Shown here: positions 1-11,158 of the stretch, piece by piece | Numbering within the stretch: the first letter of the stretch is position 1 | Layout: every line of letters starts with the position of its first letter | Assembly: GCF_030272615.1 (NCBI RefSeq) | Contig: NC_081412.1 | Location: forward strand, 540,782,335 to 540,846,334 | Direction: 5' to 3' | Source: Cryptomeria japonica | Lineage: Eukaryota > Streptophyta > Pinopsida > Cupressales > Cupressaceae | Length of the DNA stretch: 64,000 nucleotides | Notes under the pieces: generated by a model | What the model was told of the DNA's origin: nothing | Seen by the model: only the letters and a program-made list of their open reading frames with translations | Database searches by the model: none | Position numbers and translations under genes: made by a program

Positions 1-1556
1 TTAATTAATGTGTGAAGTTGTAAGGGTTGAGGAATAAAAATTTCTTGATGAAAATTGAAAATATTTAGCCACAAATCCTATAAAGGTTGAGCATTGATAA
101 ATGGGTCCTCATCCATAAAATTAATTGCCGAACATATTAAAGTAATACAATAATTTTGACTAATTTGCTCTCATGAAATTTCAAATGGCCCTTATTAATA
201 GGTGGGTTTTAAAGGCCAAAAATTAAAGACAAGAATTTAAAATAAAAACCTTCCACAACATTAATTGGTGACATGGCCGAGGATTATTTGAACAACCATC
301 AACTACACTGCCAGATCAAACTGCACACACACAATTGGAAGCCAAAATTTATGTGGTAAAATTCTAATATTGCAGAAATGTATTTATAAGCAACAAGCAG
401 CTTAATATAAGGTACTTATCTATTCAAAGTCTAGTTTATCACAAAAACATGGTCTATTCTGCCTACTTGGTCTTCAAATTTCTTCAGCTTCCTTAATCCT
501 CAATCTCACCAACTTTTTTTTTTTTTAATCTATTTGATGCATACAATTAGAAGCCATCCTACATGGAAGGAATTGATTTATTATTTCTGTCTTTTGCTGA
601 ATTCCCATCTGCCATCTTTTGAATTTTATTGTGTGCCATGTTTGACCATGATACGTTTAAGTTAATCATGATATTTTTGTTGCGATACCGGTACATTGTA
701 TCTCATGGTATTTATATCGATATCCCTCATCTTTGTGTCTCTTTGCATCTCTATTTATATAACTTCATCTTGTTGTCTCATGGTATCTTCTTTGCCACAC
801 CTTAATGCAGGGTCTCCTTGGCTGGACTATGACCTGCCGAACCTAGTGGCAGCTCTACAGTGATATTTTTACAATGTTTCTCTTTGGCCATAACATGCAG
901 ATCATGGTGTTGCCACTGTGGGACCACAAAGCCCGCTTTCAAAAAATTATGCAAAATGTGAAAATGACACTCAATTCTGAGGGCTCGTGACATTGTTATG
1001 TCTTTCCAAATCATAGTTGTTGTGAGAACACAAGGCCAACTTCAACATGGTGTCACTAAATCAGGACCACAAAACAGAGAAATTTTTGACACCTTTGTAT
1101 TTTTCTTCAAAATAGGGGAAATAAAAGAAACAACATGGTCACTGGAAGATGATCTCAAACATGATAAATTTTTGCAAATACGAGATTAGAAACTCTTCAC
1201 AATGACGTTGCCTCAATGAGACCTCAAAAAACTCTTCACAATGATGTTGCCTTGGTGAGACCTAAATAATACTTGAACATGCACATTCAAGTTGTTCTAT
1301 GGGGAGTGGGGGCACTCCTTTATAATTAATTTATTCATTTACGAAGATAAAGCTTAAAGACCTTGCTTTTCATGTTTTTCATCACAATTTTTATGTCTAT
1401 CTCAATTGCTTTTGATGATATACATTGCGTTTGAATGTATTGTTAAATCATGGATTTAAAAAACGTTGGATATTTTGTTGTTTTTTAACTAAAAAATGTT
1501 GCATATTTTTAATTTAATAAATGTTTTGCTGGCATTTAGCAAGTTAACATACAATA
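1..1556. other. Unassigned AT-rich DNA
   Basis: No coding pattern or terminal repeat was recognised. A short degenerate repetition of TCTCATGGTAT-like units lies around 690-800. The segment ends at the ATG of the hAT transposase relic at 1557 and may hold that element's 5' flank. Confidence 0.5.
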
Positions 1557-3889
1557 ATGTCAATATTAGGAAGTGCAAGCGAATCTACTATTGAAAGGGA
1601 TGTTACTTGGAAACATGGCGCACTAGGACTGACTCTAGGGACTATTATGGCATGTCCCTTTTTCAAAATTGAAGACATTAGTTGGAGACCCATAGCCTAT
1701 CTCTAGTTCCCGTAGGGTGAGGGACATGATAAGGGAAATAAATTCCAAATTAGGTTTGATTATTGTTTAAAAGGCCGATTTAAGTGTTGTTATTAGAGGT
1801 CATATAAATGAGGCGTTATGAGGCCTATGTATTTTTTATTTTCACTTAGGGAAAAATGAGTTATTAGGGGGCTCAAAGTGAGGTACCTATACAAGAAAGG
1901 TAAGCGCCCAAATTAATTATCCATTGTTGTCATTATTGAATTCAATTTCAAAATTGTGCACTCAAGGATAGGAAAACCCGCATATCCATTTGTGGTGATT
2001 CTACTCAAGTAATGCATTGGTTCTCATTATTGTAAGCATTTTGGTTCATTTTGGCAAGCAATCTGCTCTACATCTGCAATATCAACATTTTTTGCGAGGT
2101 TTTTGGAACATATTATCATATTCATTGAATATTTGCAACTCATATTGGCTGCACCTGAAGGGTTTAGTGTTGCACTTTGTTTTGACATCATTCTCAGCTC
2201 TATTGGCTTTCCTAACACCAATTGTACAACCTCCAAGCTATTATTTTACCTTCCTTTCAGCAGCATACTGCTGTGCCTACGGTTTTTAGGCTGTTTCCAG
2301 CACTTATTAGCATTATTACTGCCATGTCTTTTTGGCTTTTGGCTATTTCCAGGCTTGCACCTAATCCTGCACTTCTGTACAACAATTTGAAAATATTTGT
2401 GGCTTTCCATACAAGCCATATGACCACTGTAAGTTGTCTGATTATATATTGAATTGTTGCTGTTATTTTGAGCCCTAATTTGCTATTATCTCCTATCATA
2501 ACTTGCTTTGGATTTGATTGCTAAATTATCATTAATATTGTTTGGTGGAATGCCAAGTTGGTGACTTGTTTTGATCTCATAATTGCTTCTAACAATCAAA
2601 TCTAATCTTGCTCGCTTGATTTGCAATTTCTTCGGTTTATACTCTTGATTATTTATTAATTTTATTGAGGGTCCATTTGACCGCCCAAATCTAATTATTT
2701 AATATTCTAAGGCTAAAAAATATTATCAATCACTGTCATTTCTAGGGCGTATTTGAAGTTATATTGATTTCATATAATTTGTCAATCATTTATTGATAGA
2801 TGTTGAGTTAAATCTTGAAAAATCATTCCTGATAATAGTAATCTGAAAAAAATAAATAAAAGTTTAGCAGACTTTCTTAGGGTTCTTAATTGGGGACATT
2901 ACATGTTATTTGCAACTACTGTCAAAAAGTAAATGGAGACATTGATTGCCTCAAGTACCACTTCACATGTATTCCTTGCGATGATGTTAGATTATGGTCC
3001 CAATGCCACGAGTGAAGGAAAATGAGAAATAGGCAACCTTTTGTATTGATGGATTTGAAAAAATTAGAGAGGACGAGGATAAACAAATCCATAACTATAG
3101 CCATTAAGCTCAACTTGGTGCAAGAAATAGAGGTGGATATGATTGATAGTGATTGTGGACTTCAATTGTGGTCCATGAATGTGCAACACATTGACATTGT
3201 CCAATTTCAGTAGAGCTTAGTAACATGGCTTGTTCGTACCTCAAAACACTCGGAGCATGATTTTCAGTTCAAGGTACAATGGGAACAAGTAGACGCATGA
3301 GGGAGTAGATATAGTTTGTGTTAGTTTTTAGTTTTACAATCTTCCTTTCAATGTGGCAAAGAATTCATATTTTGAGTATTTAGTCATTGTGTTGATAGTC
3401 GTAGGGAAATGGCAAAAGGTGCTCTCTTCATACGACTTAAGTGAGTGTTTACTCTGGCAGGTTGTCATAGGCAAAACCAATTTTTGAAGATCAAAGGAAA
3501 TAATGAAGCCAATTTGAATGCACCATAATTTTAGATAGGTGGATAGATGGAATGAACTACATCCTTATCAACTTTGTAGTGGTTTCAAATGGTAAGATGA
3601 TGTTTTCAAAGTCCATAGACACCTCTAATAAGGTAAATAATGTAGACAATTTGAGTATAATGTTGGGGGAGATTGTGTTATAGGTGGGCATTGAAAATGT
3701 TATGGAAGTTGTAATCAATAATGTAGTAGCATATGTGGTGGCAATGGATATGCTTTAGGATGAGCATCCATCATGTTTTTGGACCTCTCATGCTATCGAT
3801 TGCCTTGACATTCTCTTGAAGAACACAAACAAAATTGATTGGGCGAAACCAAAAGTGCAAGAAACCAAGAATATCACAAAACAAAATAT
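1557..3889 (+). pseudogene. hAT transposase pseudogene (BED finger plus DUF659-like region)
   Basis: This is a relic of a hAT-superfamily DNA-transposon transposase. From an ATG at 1557 the frame reads a hAT-like N terminus ending in TWKHG, is interrupted by an LTR (1648-2903), and resumes at 2909 with a BED-type finger (CNYCQK, then LKYHF and IPCDDV). Further on are a stretch with SSYDLSE (about 3365-3470) and a DUF659-like block (3525-3880) with DRWIDG, SIDTSNKV, ENVMEVV, CFWTSHAIDCLDILL and KNITK, all in the usual family order. Stop codons interrupt it near 3013, 3682 and 3757, and the middle is frame-damaged. The reading is cut at 3890 by a family C LTR, so the C-terminal dimerisation region is missing. 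BED fingers bind transposon ends, and DUF659 covers part of the catalytic region. Family assignment is confident; function is lost. Confidence 0.75.
1648..2903 (-). mobile_element. Solo LTR inserted in the hAT relic
   Basis: Read on the minus strand, it opens TGTAATGTCCCC at 2903 and closes GGGACATGCCA at 1648. Flanking 5-mers are TATTA (1643-1647) and TGTTA (2904-2908), one mismatch apart. Removing the LTR and one flank copy keeps the hAT reading frame open from the WKHG block into the CNYC finger, which supports the boundaries. No internal retrotransposon coding sequence is seen. The same 12-base start occurs at 19635, 42558 (minus) and 50380. Confidence 0.65.
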
Positions 3890-4256
3890 TGTTGGAGTAA
3901 TTAGGATATTATCTAATTATTTAATTAATTAGGTCCTTTAATTACTTTATTCACTAAAGCTAAACTTAGGTGCTTTTTCCTTTTATTAAATTAGGCTAAT
4001 TATAGATTAAGCTCTCTCATTCATTATTGTGACATTTGGCACTAGCTAATTTAATCCAGCTTTAGGGTTTGCATCTAGGGTTTTATTCATCCTTTCATAA
4101 GGATTCATTCATTCATTGTAACATAATTCTTTTGTGCAATCAATATAGAATTTTTAGGTTGTCAAGCATATTAATCTTGCTTGATCTCTATATTGTAACA
4201 TGTGGTGTGCTTGCAGATGATTCTTGGCTTGTGAGGTTAAATCATTAACTTCTACA
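3890..4256 (+). mobile_element. Family C LTR (367 bp) with a degraded primer site
   Basis: It begins TGTTGGAGTAATTAGG and ends TTCTACA, and is followed at 4257-4268 by TAGTATTAGAAC, a decayed match to the copia tRNA-Met primer site TGGTATCAGAGC. A related solo copy on the minus strand (52697-53061, 365 bp) has a perfect target duplication, which confirms the LTR length. It lies directly against the hAT relic, so this is the 5' LTR of an element inserted there. Its internal region continues to 4288 and resumes after D1 at 11816. No matching 3' LTR was found in the window. Confidence 0.65.
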
Positions 4257-4689
4257 TAGTATTAGAACAAATCTACTAAGTTCCTATCTGTTGTGAGGTA
4301 TTCACACATTGCCCCATTGCAAATGGCTACCCCCACTTTTCGCTTTTTAGGCTTAATCCTTCTCGTTTTCTAGGTTGTCTTAGAGTCTTTGCTATTAATC
4401 TTTGCATTGAAGGGATAGAGTTTCTCAAGTAGCTAGAGGGTTCATCAAGTCAGGGTGGTCTCCTGAGGTTGGAGTAAAGACAGTCAGTTGTCAAGGCTTT
4501 TGAAATGAATGACTTGTATCTTGTTTGTAGGGTTATAATTGAAATGAGGAACTAAGAAAATCAAGTGAGTTGAGCATGATAGGTAAATAGAAGGACTCCT
4601 TTGTATCATGCCTAGGTTTCTTGTGTTATTTGATCACACTTCTAGTTGCAAGCATAAGCCTTGGTTGTTTGAATGGTGTCCTCCTTGAA

Positions 4690-5600
4690 TTTTTGCATTT
4701 AGCTCTTGTCCTCACCATGGTCAAGAGCGAACTTTGTCTTTGAGTCCCGTCCTCCCGAAGGTCATTGACCGAAATTTTCCATCTTGACCTTGTCCTTTCA
4801 AAGGATATTGAGCAAGTTTTGTCTATCATGCTTTGTCCTTCCAAAGGACGATGAGCGAAATTCTCACATCTTAACTTCGTCCTTACCTAGGACACAAAGC
4901 GAAATTTGCACTTTAGGGCCTGTCCCTGCTAAGGACATAGAGCGAACTGCCTTAGGAGGCTTATTCTTAGAGAGGACAATAAGCAAATTGCTAATAGGTC
5001 TTGTCCCTAGCAAGGACAGAGAGCAAACCTCACTTTGACCATGTCCTCATCAAGGTTTTAGAGCGAAAATTTTATATAGGGCCTGTTCTTGCTAAGGACA
5101 TGGAGCGAAGTACTTATCTTGGCCTTGACCAGCCAAATAACATGCAGCAAATTGATGAGAACATGCTTTGCAAAGGTCAGCAAATGAATTTTGATCATAT
5201 AGGTACTGTCCTAAGCAAGGGCGAGTTTCATCTTAGAAGTCTTGTCCCTCAAAGGATAGTGAGCGAACTTTATTATAGGTCCTGTCCCTAGCAGGGACAT
5301 AGAGCGAAGTCACTACATCAAGCAAAGTTCATGTACCCTACTCACTTCCTAGAGCGATTTTTTGCCAAATGGCATGTACCTTACAAGGACTTTGGAGCGA
5401 ACTTTTCAAGTATGTACCTTACCAAGACCTCATAGTGAAATTTTTGAAGTGATGTACCTCACTAGAGATTGGGAGCGAATTTCACAAAATGATGTACCTT
5501 GCTGATGATTGAGGGCAAGTTTTATCAAATGATGTACCTCACACTCCTCCTAGAGCGAACTTACCTAATTGATGTACCTTAGAGATGGTCTAGAGTGAAA
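4690..5600 (+). repeat. Irregular tandem array of GTCC...GGAC + GAGCGAA units
   Basis: About 20 degenerate units, mostly 40-55 bp apart. Each has a small inverted pair, GTCC and GGAC, separated by about 5-8 bases, followed by an invariant-looking GAGCGAA. In the second half the start of the unit drifts to GATGTACCTTA while GAGCGAA persists. Short ORFs across it only read through the repeat. It sits in D1 upstream of the TATA-like motif and is absent from the D2 copy. Confidence 0.8.
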
Positions 5601-6295
5601 TTCTTTGAAGATATATACAATGCCTCCTAATTTGATTGAATTGCACCTATAGTATGTACTTTGATTAAGTAGGAATATGAAAAGGTTATAAATCATGTGT
5701 GTTTGATACTTATTGAGGAAAGAAATGAAGAGAATCACGTTGGAGGAGGATAAGTGTCCTGAAGAGAAAATGTCAATATCAAGATCCAGTTGCAAGGAAG
5801 ATATCCTCAAGGAGATTTCATGAACGAGCACAAGTAGATGACTACACAAGAAATATTTACTAATACAAGAGCAAGATCTACTTTAACATGCAAAGGGAAG
5901 GCTTCATTTACAAGCACAAAATACCTAAGAGGAATCTCGATTCTCACCATACCTTGGAGGCATGAAGAGATCAAAGGAGTGTTAAGGAGAAGTCATACAA
6001 TCACTCCAAGTCTACAAAGGTACGAGTTGAAGTGGCATCCCGGATGGCGTCCTAGTCATTATCCCTCTAGTCAATGAAGTCCACATCAACACGTCTAAGT
6101 TCAATGAATCAGACTCATACACAAAGGCACAAATTCCAAGGCACCTACCCCCTGATATCTATTGGTCCACACTCATGGAATGCAATTTTCTCATTGGCTA
6201 AGGAGAAGTTTGTTGTAACAACCCTAATTAGGGCTTTCATTGTAAAATCTTGGCCATTGATGGAGAATCAATCCTGGCTGTTAATTGTAAAGGAG

Positions 6296-6307
6296 CTCTC
6301 TATAAAA
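6296..6307 (+). promoter_or_regulatory. TATA-like motif in D1
   Basis: CTCTATAAAAGC, about 850 bp before the D1 end (excluding nested DNA). The D2 copy has CCCTATATAAGG at the equivalent place (52424-52434). The shared position supports a promoter in this LTR-like unit; no transcript evidence is available. Confidence 0.5.
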
Positions 6308-7145
6308 GCTCAAGCTCTTCATTTGTAAAGGCTAATAGTTAATAGTTGGAGAATAGCTAATAGTTAGGAGAGAATAGAATAGCAATTAGAATAAAAGTAG
6401 ATTAGGAGAGGGAAGAATTGCTGGTATGACTTGTAAATGAGATACTCTTTTCATTGAAGTTATGGTGAAATTTGTTATTTCAACAAGCCTCATGGTTCTA
6501 CTTATCAATTTATTTTCATGTTGATTAGATTGAATGGAAGAAGTTGTTGAATGTATTCATGTGGAATCCGCTTAGTCCATACGACTAGCCTCTTACTGAT
6601 TGTGAGCGTGCCTTGTGTGGTCAACTGGAATAACATGAGCTTAACCTCGAATCGTCCTACACTCATTGTTTATGCATTAACTTGAATGGTGATCATTGTT
6701 TGGCGGTATTGGTTCGAACATCTTTGAAACGTCCTTAGAAGATTGCATTGAGCTTGTGTCGAATTGTTCAAGTTGATGGTGAGACCTAGCTTGGTAGGAT
6801 TCCACCTATTCATTCATCTATCTTCTTACATTCTTAGGCCTAGGATAGACTCTCTCAAACCCTACCTCTTTTGCTCTTTTTTATCTTCCAATTGAGTAGA
6901 TAGAACCTAAGTTCCATCAAATTAAGCATTTAGGCATTCGAATGTAAGTCCCCTTGTGATTCCAACATAATCACATCAAACCAACTAAGCTTATCCACAC
7001 GTAGTGACCCTACATTCATGAACCTTGGAGTCGTCTCGAATGATACTTAAGCTAATCTTCAGCATCCGAGAGATTTTGTTCAAGAGAGGATAAGATACTT
7101 ATGGTATTTTATTCTGTGTTCGCATGTGTGTAAAAAACACATCAA

Positions 7146-7796
7146 TGTTGAAATAGATGGCTCGGTTGGATAAACCAAATGTCTAATTGGCCTTACGGCC
7201 TTAGACATTTGTCTTGTATTTATCCGTATATCTCTACTTATTATTCTGATCACATATAGATTGATCGGTTGAATATTATGATTAATATTATAATCAACAT
7301 TATGAATAATTAGTAACAACCTTGTGTTACTAATTATTCATAATATCAATTATATTATTTCATTTTGCAATTACCGATTTATTGTAAGTTATCACATCGG
7401 TTTGGTTGACCGATTATTTGTTATGATAAACCCGACGAGATTATCATGGGTATTGCATTGTTGATATGTGCCGACATGACTCCACATAGGAGTCATGACT
7501 CCTTGAGGAATCATGTCGGTTCCACAAGGAGTCGTGACTCCTTTATGGATCACTGTTGTATATAAATAATATGCCGTCAATGGAAGTGGCGGTAATGCAA
7601 AGACAGACAACACATCGAGAATAAAAAGGTGACAGCCGTGGAAGTGAAAGGCAAGATTAATACGATAACAAGAGCATTCAAAATTGTTGAAATAACATAC
7701 AACAAACATTTTCTTGCATGTACATCAGTTGACCTTTGTGAATAAGAACTATATTACAATTTAAAATTACCTATATACATCTGATCCACTTTAACA
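7146..7796 (+). repeat. 5' LTR of element A
   Basis: Opens TGTTGAAATAGATGG and closes CCACTTTAACA. It contains a GGCC-centred hairpin (7178-7210), a 22-bp stem with one mismatch (7297-7318 pairing 7325-7346), and repeated GGAGTCRTGACTCC palindromes around 7480-7545. A TATA motif, TATATAAATA, lies near 7558. Paired with 11159-11803. Confidence 0.9.
7554..7570 (+). promoter_or_regulatory. TATA box of element A LTR
   Basis: GTTGTATATAAATAATAT; repeated at about 11558 in the 3' LTR. This is the expected U3/R promoter position, with about 230 bp of R-U5 following. Confidence 0.6.
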
Positions 7797-7808
7797 TGGT
7801 ATTAGAGC
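7797..7808 (+). promoter_or_regulatory. Primer binding site of element A
   Basis: TGGTATTAGAGC directly abuts the 5' LTR. It differs by one base from TGGTATCAGAGC, the standard copia site complementary to the 3' end of initiator tRNA-Met. Confidence 0.85.
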
Positions 7809-8637
7809 GGGTTCCCTACCAGCCTGTGAGGATTCACGAAGGAAGTACAAATTCACAACGCAGAAGATTACAATCTCAAATGCATTTCATTTAATGAAAT
7901 CGCTTATGGCATATGATGGGGTATCAATCTCATTAAGCAACTGCAATCTTCAAGTTGATCATTTCATTTGATCAACTTTGAATCGATATTGGCTGTGCAT
8001 TTCCGTTTTGACTTTTTCTCAGCAACTAAGTTTCAAACGGTAAATTTTGATCATCTAGAGGCAGCGATTATGATCTTCCATATCAGCGAATTCACCTTTT
8101 GAACATTAGCGATTAGATTCGGTCAAGTTTGAGCATCGATTAGTCTATACATGGTGCCATATATATTTAATGTTGAGTGATGTGTGAAGGGTTATCGACC
8201 ACCTCTGCCATGCGGTCATAAATGCAAAATTGATCATTCCATTTGATTGATTTAACAAATCGATATCCCTTTGTGTTTGCAAACTGCAGGAGGTGCGATT
8301 ATTATCCTTGTGTGATTAATGTACCGCCATCTTCAACTGGCAATTAGAGACGCCATTGGTTATACTTTGATGAGAGTTTTGGGAGCAAATTCACTATCTT
8401 CATCGACAGATTTATCTCAACCTCTGCGACTCTATTTTTACCTATCAACGCTATGCATGCTTGCTATGATTTCATTCTGGTAGTCATAGTTTGACATTTG
8501 TGGGTCTGTGATCAGTGATTTATACTTGTATTTGTACAACGACATTAGTACAGTTGATCGAAAATTCAATTCCAGTGTATAGTCAAGCAGTTACCACTGA
8601 GCGGTGCGGGATATCAACACATTTGAGTGCAAATAAT

Positions 8638-9231
8638 ATGTCATCTCGAACTTCACCAATAGGCTCATGACCATCCTCACCAAGGTCATATGATGGAGAA
8701 GTTTATAATAGTGCAGACAAACAAAGTACATGTTTAAGATCTTATGATGGTGCTGAAAGAGAACGACAGTTTGAGAGTGATATAGAGATGTACTTACAGT
8801 TCACAGGTGTTTTGGTTGTTAGCAGGCTTCACTATTTGTTTTGTGAGTCTTTGTCACGTGAGTCTCTTGCTCCCAGTTGTTTAGTGTTGACAGTCTGCAG
8901 GGGGTATTTTACATGATGACAAGGTGTCATATTGTGAGTTGTTCGCTCAATGTTGCAGATGTGATAACATGTTGTGAGCTAGCATTTGTTGTTGCAGATG
9001 TTCATATTATAATGCTAATGCATCAAAGTCTTTGTCACACAATCCAATATAGTACCATCAAGATGATCATTATATGAGAAGGTGTATCAATAGTCTCATC
9101 AGCAAGGTGAGGAGGGGGCTTACGCAACTTCAAGCCAATAAATTTGATGACAACAATCTCAAGAAGAGGAATACCAGGTTGTCCAGTGCCCGAAAATCTT
9201 GGATGTTTGGAAGAAAGTCTTTTTATGGATA
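8638..9231 (+). other. Unidentified coding-like fragments inside element A
   Basis: Two open stretches look more coding-like than their surroundings: about 8680-8880 (SPRSYDGEVYNSADK, ERERQFESDIEMY) and 9079-9231 (INSLISKVRRGLTQLQANK, ending in a stop). Neither matches a family I recognise. They may be worn gag pieces or further captured host sequence. They lie just upstream of the DCN1-like fragment. Confidence 0.3.
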
Positions 9232-9340
9232 ATAGTTGTATTCCAATACACCATAAATATCTCTGGAAAAGACACCTACAAATCTAAAATTTTGCTCTTT
9301 GTTAACCCGTGAAGACCTCTGCATTTCATCTACTGCCAAA

Positions 9341-9607
9341 ATGCATAAGCTGGGTAGAGGACACTGTGACAAAGTCCAACAATTCATGGCGATTACTGGA
9401 GCAAGTGAAAAAGTTGCTATTCAGGCATTAAAAGGAAGTGATTGGATCCTTGAAGGGGCTATTGATCTTTTCTATAACCAGCAAATAAGATCCTTGCTAG
9501 ATTCACATTATCTTGAAGAGCTTTATTAGCGATATAAGGATCAATACAGTGATATGATTATGGTAGATGGTATCACTTTTCTTTTCAACGATCTATAGGT
9601 GGATCTG
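9341..9607 (+). pseudogene. DCN1-like (cullin neddylation) retrocopy, 5' fragment
   Basis: The ATG at 9341 opens the N terminus of a plant DCN1-like protein: MHKLGRGH, then a UBA-like domain with QQFMAITGASEKVA, QALKGSDW and LEGAIDLFY, then LEELY and RYKDQYSDM, and the start of the PONY domain. DCN1-like proteins act as scaffold-type E3s that promote NEDD8 attachment to cullins. The reading crosses the family's usual exon joints without introns, so this is a copy of spliced mRNA. Stops at 9527-9529 and near 9594, and loss of the rest of the PONY domain after the VDL triplet, make it a pseudogene. It lies in sense within element A, between LTRs that share a target duplication, which indicates capture by the retroelement. 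Recognised from memory of the family; an alignment would settle it. Confidence 0.8.
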
Positions 9608-10199
9608 AATTTGAAAAGTGGGAATTTTGATAGTGTTGCTTGCAGACTATAGATGATGGAGATGACTCTATTATCGATAGTGATGGGATTGTTGCCTAGA
9701 GCTAAAAACTCGGCCTGATTGCTCCAGTTGTGTCCCTCCTGTAGTGGAAGTGGACTAAGGTTTTGAGATCCATCAATAAAGAGATAAGTAGTTCACGTTT
9801 AATTAATGTTCATGATTTTTTTTTCTTTTTTTTGTAGTTATTAATTCATGCTATTGGGATAGTGAATCATGTATGATTCTGGCATTGATATTTCTCTTCG
9901 AGATAGTCTTGAACTATTAGTAATCTCTCTTAATGCTTTCAGGATGGACTGGGGAGCATAAGAATGATGAGAGATCGCATTCAAGGAAGGGAAATCTTGA
10001 TAATTGCTTGCATTTCTTTGAAGAGGAAGAATCAACATTCAGAGGGAGTCTGACAAACCTATAGAAGCAACCTTGGACGAGAAGGGTCAAGAGGTTGAGG
10101 TTAGTACTTCAAGCTTTAGAGGGAGCAGCTAGAGGATCTGCTTTATTTGATTTCCAAGGATCCTGATCATATTGATTTAGAGGGAGTAGACCACGTCGA

Positions 10200-10375
10200 G
10201 ATGGTTTCTCTAGTGATCAAGAAATTGTAGCAGTTAGTGGAATCTATGATTCATGAGATAGAGTTCCATATGATATCTCTGGATGGATGGATACTTGGTG
10301 GGCTTGGGATTCACCAAGGGTGATGCAAACTTTCGAGAAAAGCTTGGAGATATGGAAAAATGAAGCTCGAATTAA
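10200..10375 (+). pseudogene. Trace of copia 3' pol region in element A
   Basis: The stretch resembles 33740-34085 of element B, including the block TTTCGAGAAAAGCTTGG, which corresponds to B's TTTCGAGATAAGCTTGG in its RNase H tail. The reading frame is not maintained. Together with the next array it shows that A and B have related 3' halves. Confidence 0.5.
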
Positions 10376-10579
10376 GAGGGAGGCTCAACATTAGTGATTT
10401 TTCTGTGATTTGATAATACATCTGTCTTTGAGAGAGACTTGAGGTGAAAGTCCTCCACCCTTTGATATGGTTCATGGTGGATGTCATGTGTGTGACTCCA
10501 TGACTTCATTGGTTCAGTGCTTGTTGAGCCCCTGTGAACATTATTGAGAAGTGACGATCTCACAATGATGAACACTTGT

Positions 10580-11030
10580 ACTTTTGATCATTATTGTAAG
10601 GTGACTATCTTGCAATATTGATTGACCATACCATTATGATGGATATCATGAGACGTGGTATCTGTGGACATGTCATGATGGTTGTCATCTCTAAGTAATA
10701 TCTGTTCATGGTGGATATCATGAGAAATGATATTCGTGGATAAGCCATGTTAGATGATGTTACTAATAGAGATGTTCATGGTGGATATTATGTGATGTAA
10801 TATCCGTGGACATACAATGAATCAATATCTTTAAAATTGCCATTAAAGTGGATATCATGTCTCTCCGTGGACATGCCATGAATCAATATCTTTAAAATTG
10901 CCATTAAAGTGGATATCATGAGACATGATATCCGTGGACATCATGGTGGGTATTGTTTATGAGATCATGGAGGATGTCATGAGACGTGATATCCGTGGAT
11001 ATGCCATATCTCCTAATATCAAAGTGAGGT
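10580..11030 (+). repeat. Palindromic tandem array, 3' interior of element A
   Basis: Repeated variants of ATGGTGGATATCATGAGAC followed by GTGATATCCGTGGACATGCC. Each unit contains an inverted GATATC pair around CATGAGACGT. The same array occurs at 34290-34770 in element B, just before its PPT. It has no coding potential. Confidence 0.85.
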
Positions 11031-11034
11031 GATA

Positions 11035-11073
<39 letters not shown>

Positions 11074-11074
11074 T
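11031..11074 (+). repeat. (CT)n microsatellite
   Basis: Nearly pure CT run of about 40 bases with one TTT interruption, just before the element A PPT. Confidence 0.9.
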
Positions 11075-11146
11075 ATAGATGAATCTATTGTGATCACAAT
11101 AATTTATTGTAGGACATTATTGTAGGACATAAGATTATCCTCCCTT

Positions 11147-11158
11147 GCTAAGAGGGAG
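11147..11158 (+). promoter_or_regulatory. Polypurine tract of element A
   Basis: GCTAAGAGGGAG directly before the 3' LTR. Near-identical tracts precede the LTR at 34870 and, on the minus strand, the LTR at 63898, so three elements share this plus-strand priming site. Confidence 0.8.

Noticed and set aside
4784..5291. Open frames across the GAGCGAA array as a repeat protein
   Set aside because: The frame follows the 45-bp-class repeat irregularly, unit lengths are not multiples of three, and stops interrupt other units.
10613..11030. Palindromic array as a CRISPR-like repeat
   Set aside because: Units are contiguous and degenerate without unique spacers, lie inside an LTR element, and the genome is eukaryotic.
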